NCBI GenBank assembly: GCA_900765975.1
Contig: CAAFTS010000026.1
Coordinates: 1-8,319, forward strand
DNA: 8,319 nucleotides
Reading direction: 5' to 3'
DNA from: Lachnospiraceae bacterium
Lineage (GTDB): Bacteria > Bacillota > Clostridia > Lachnospirales > Lachnospiraceae
The translations under genes and the position numbers were made by a program. Below the pieces are notes generated by a model, which was given only the letters and a program-made list of their open reading frames with translations, was not told the DNA's origin and made no database searches. Position 1 is the first letter of the stretch. Each line of letters starts with the position of its first letter. Shown here in pieces: positions 7,508 to 8,319 of the stretch.

Positions 7508-7544
7508 ACTCTAAGTTTCATTTATAAAAGAAACATACAAACAA

Positions 7545-7590
7545 GAAAACGGTATGGAATTTTCTTTTTCAAAATTTCCATACCGTTTTC
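7545..7590. terminator. Shared bidirectional terminator between aroA and the folate gene
   Basis: A perfect 15-bp stem pairs 7545-7559 (GAAAACGGTATGGAA) with 7576-7590, and TTTT/AAAA next to the loop can extend it past one bulged T. Read in either direction, the GC core ends in TTTTC followed by T-rich sequence. It lies 37 bases after the aroA stop and 11 bases after the converging folB-folK stop, so it can serve both transcripts. Confidence 0.85.
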
Positions 7591-7601
7591 CTATTTCTTA
7601 A

Positions 7602-8319
7602 TTATCCGTCTAACTCCTGCAACATCTCACGTACTGTTTTTCCATACACCGGATGTCTTTTGTACGGAGCAATCTCATGCAATGGCTCCAGCACAAATTT
7701 ACGTTTGTGCATTTCTACATGCGGAATACATAAGTCTTCTTTTTCCAATACAAGGTCATCATAAAAAATAATATCTAGATCCAATGTTCTGGGTCCCCAA
7801 TGAATCACCCGTTCTCTCCCTGCATTCTCCTCTATTCTATGCATTTCCTCCAAAAGTTCATCCGGAGTCAACAATGTTCGCAATTTCAAACATGCATTTA
7901 AAAAGTCATCCTGTTCCAACATTCCATATGGAGGAGTTACATAATATTGAGAACAGATTTCTACCTCTGTATTTGGAAGTTCATTTAACTTTGTCACTGC
8001 ATCATTCAAATATTTTTCAGAATCTCCGATGTTGGATCCCAATGCAATGTATACAGTATGCCATTGACGCACAATTTCTACGGCTACGGTTTCCAGTGGC
8101 AACCCTACCGGAGCCCATGGTTTTTTCACTTCCAACTGGACCTTTTGCAAAAGCGGAACCTTTACCAGTAATTCTTCCGCCAGTTCTTCTGCCACTCGCT
8201 CAATCAATTGAAATGTATGTGCTTTCATAAAGGTATCAATCTGCTGGCTCACCTCTCCATAATGAATCGATGCCGTCAAGTCATCCGTTTTTCCTGCCGT
8301 TCTGGTATCGGTATACATC
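7602..8319 (-). CDS. folK: FolB-FolK fusion: dihydroneopterin aldolase plus HPPK, N-terminus off the right edge
   Basis: This bifunctional folate enzyme has two roles. FolB cleaves dihydroneopterin to 6-hydroxymethyl-dihydropterin, and FolK pyrophosphorylates that product with ATP for condensation with p-aminobenzoate. About 239 codons are visible. Residues 1-86 are the distal part of FolB: YTDTRTAGKTDDLTASIHYGE, with the conserved Tyr of HYGEV, and the KKPWAP motif carrying the catalytic Lys. FolK follows directly from WHTVYIALGSNIGD, with TPPYGMLEQDDFLNA, the WGPRTLDLDIIF magnesium-binding Asp pair and IPHVEMHKRKFVLEPL; its 151 residues are normal. The ATG at 8318 is internal: FolB proteins have roughly 30 residues before YTDTR, so the true start lies outside the window. 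It converges on aroA. Any neighbouring folP or folE would be upstream, off the window. Confidence 0.95.
   Translation of the reverse strand, partial: MYTDTRTAGKTDDLTASIHYGEVSQQIDTFMKAHTFQLIERVAEELAEELLVKVPLLQKVQLEVKKPWAPVGLPLETVAVEIVRQWHTVYIALGSNIGDSEKYLNDAVTKLNELPNTEVEICSQYYVTPPYGMLEQDDFLNACLKLRTLLTPDELLEEMHRIEENAGRERVIHWGPRTLDLDIIFYDDLVLEKEDLCIPHVEMHKRKFVLEPLHEIAPYKRHPVYGKTVREMLQELDG

Noticed and set aside
7784..8230. A 148-codon plus-strand frame opposite the FolB-FolK gene.
   Set aside because: It is antisense to a clearly recognised conserved gene, has no ribosome binding site and its sequence looks like a shadow translation.

Overview
This window looks like chromosomal housekeeping DNA from a Gram-positive anaerobe of the class Clostridia, most likely a gut Lachnospiraceae. 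The sequence is moderately AT-rich. Ribosome binding sites are strong AGGAGG-type, promoters are sigma-A-like with 17-base spacers, and terminators are hairpins with U-rich tails. The gene content is typical: TrkA/TrkH potassium uptake, a second EF-G-like GTPase, TyrA with an ACT domain next to AroA, and a FolB-FolK fusion. The family assignment rests on protein character and gene order, not on a search.

Layout. (1) Positions 1-2602, minus strand: a two-gene operon with trkA first (start 2602) and trkH second (start 1235, running off the left edge). Both genes carry one inactivating-looking lesion in otherwise well-conserved sequence. trkA has an in-frame TGA at 2339-2341. trkH has a frameshift at a six-A run (1133-1138). 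The operon has its own promoter (about 2677-2705). (2) Positions 2756-4831, minus strand: an EF-G-like (EF-G-2 type) translational GTPase with its own promoter (4901-4929) and a strong terminator (2715-2747). (3) Positions 4832-5035: a 204-base divergent intergenic region holding promoters for the GTPase (leftward) and for tyrA (rightward). (4) Positions 5036-7507, plus strand: tyrA (prephenate dehydrogenase plus ACT domain), then aroA (EPSP synthase, class II signatures) 54 bases downstream. This is a short aromatic amino acid operon. (5) Positions 7545-7590: a 15-bp stem acting as a shared terminator between the converging aroA and folate genes. (6) Positions 7602-8319, minus strand: the C-terminal two thirds of a FolB-FolK fusion, entering from the right edge.

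How the genes work together. AroA makes EPSP, the precursor of chorismate. Chorismate gives prephenate, which TyrA oxidises toward tyrosine. Chorismate also supplies the p-aminobenzoate half of folate, while FolB-FolK makes the pterin half, so the right half of the window is linked through chorismate. The trk operon and the GTPase are metabolically separate.

No mobile element, CRISPR array, tRNA, rRNA or clear riboswitch is visible, and no gene-free stretch exceeds 300 bases. I do not see an obvious new multi-gene system. The most notable signals are the paired lesions in trkA and trkH, the altered G-motifs of the GTPase, and the class II EPSP synthase.
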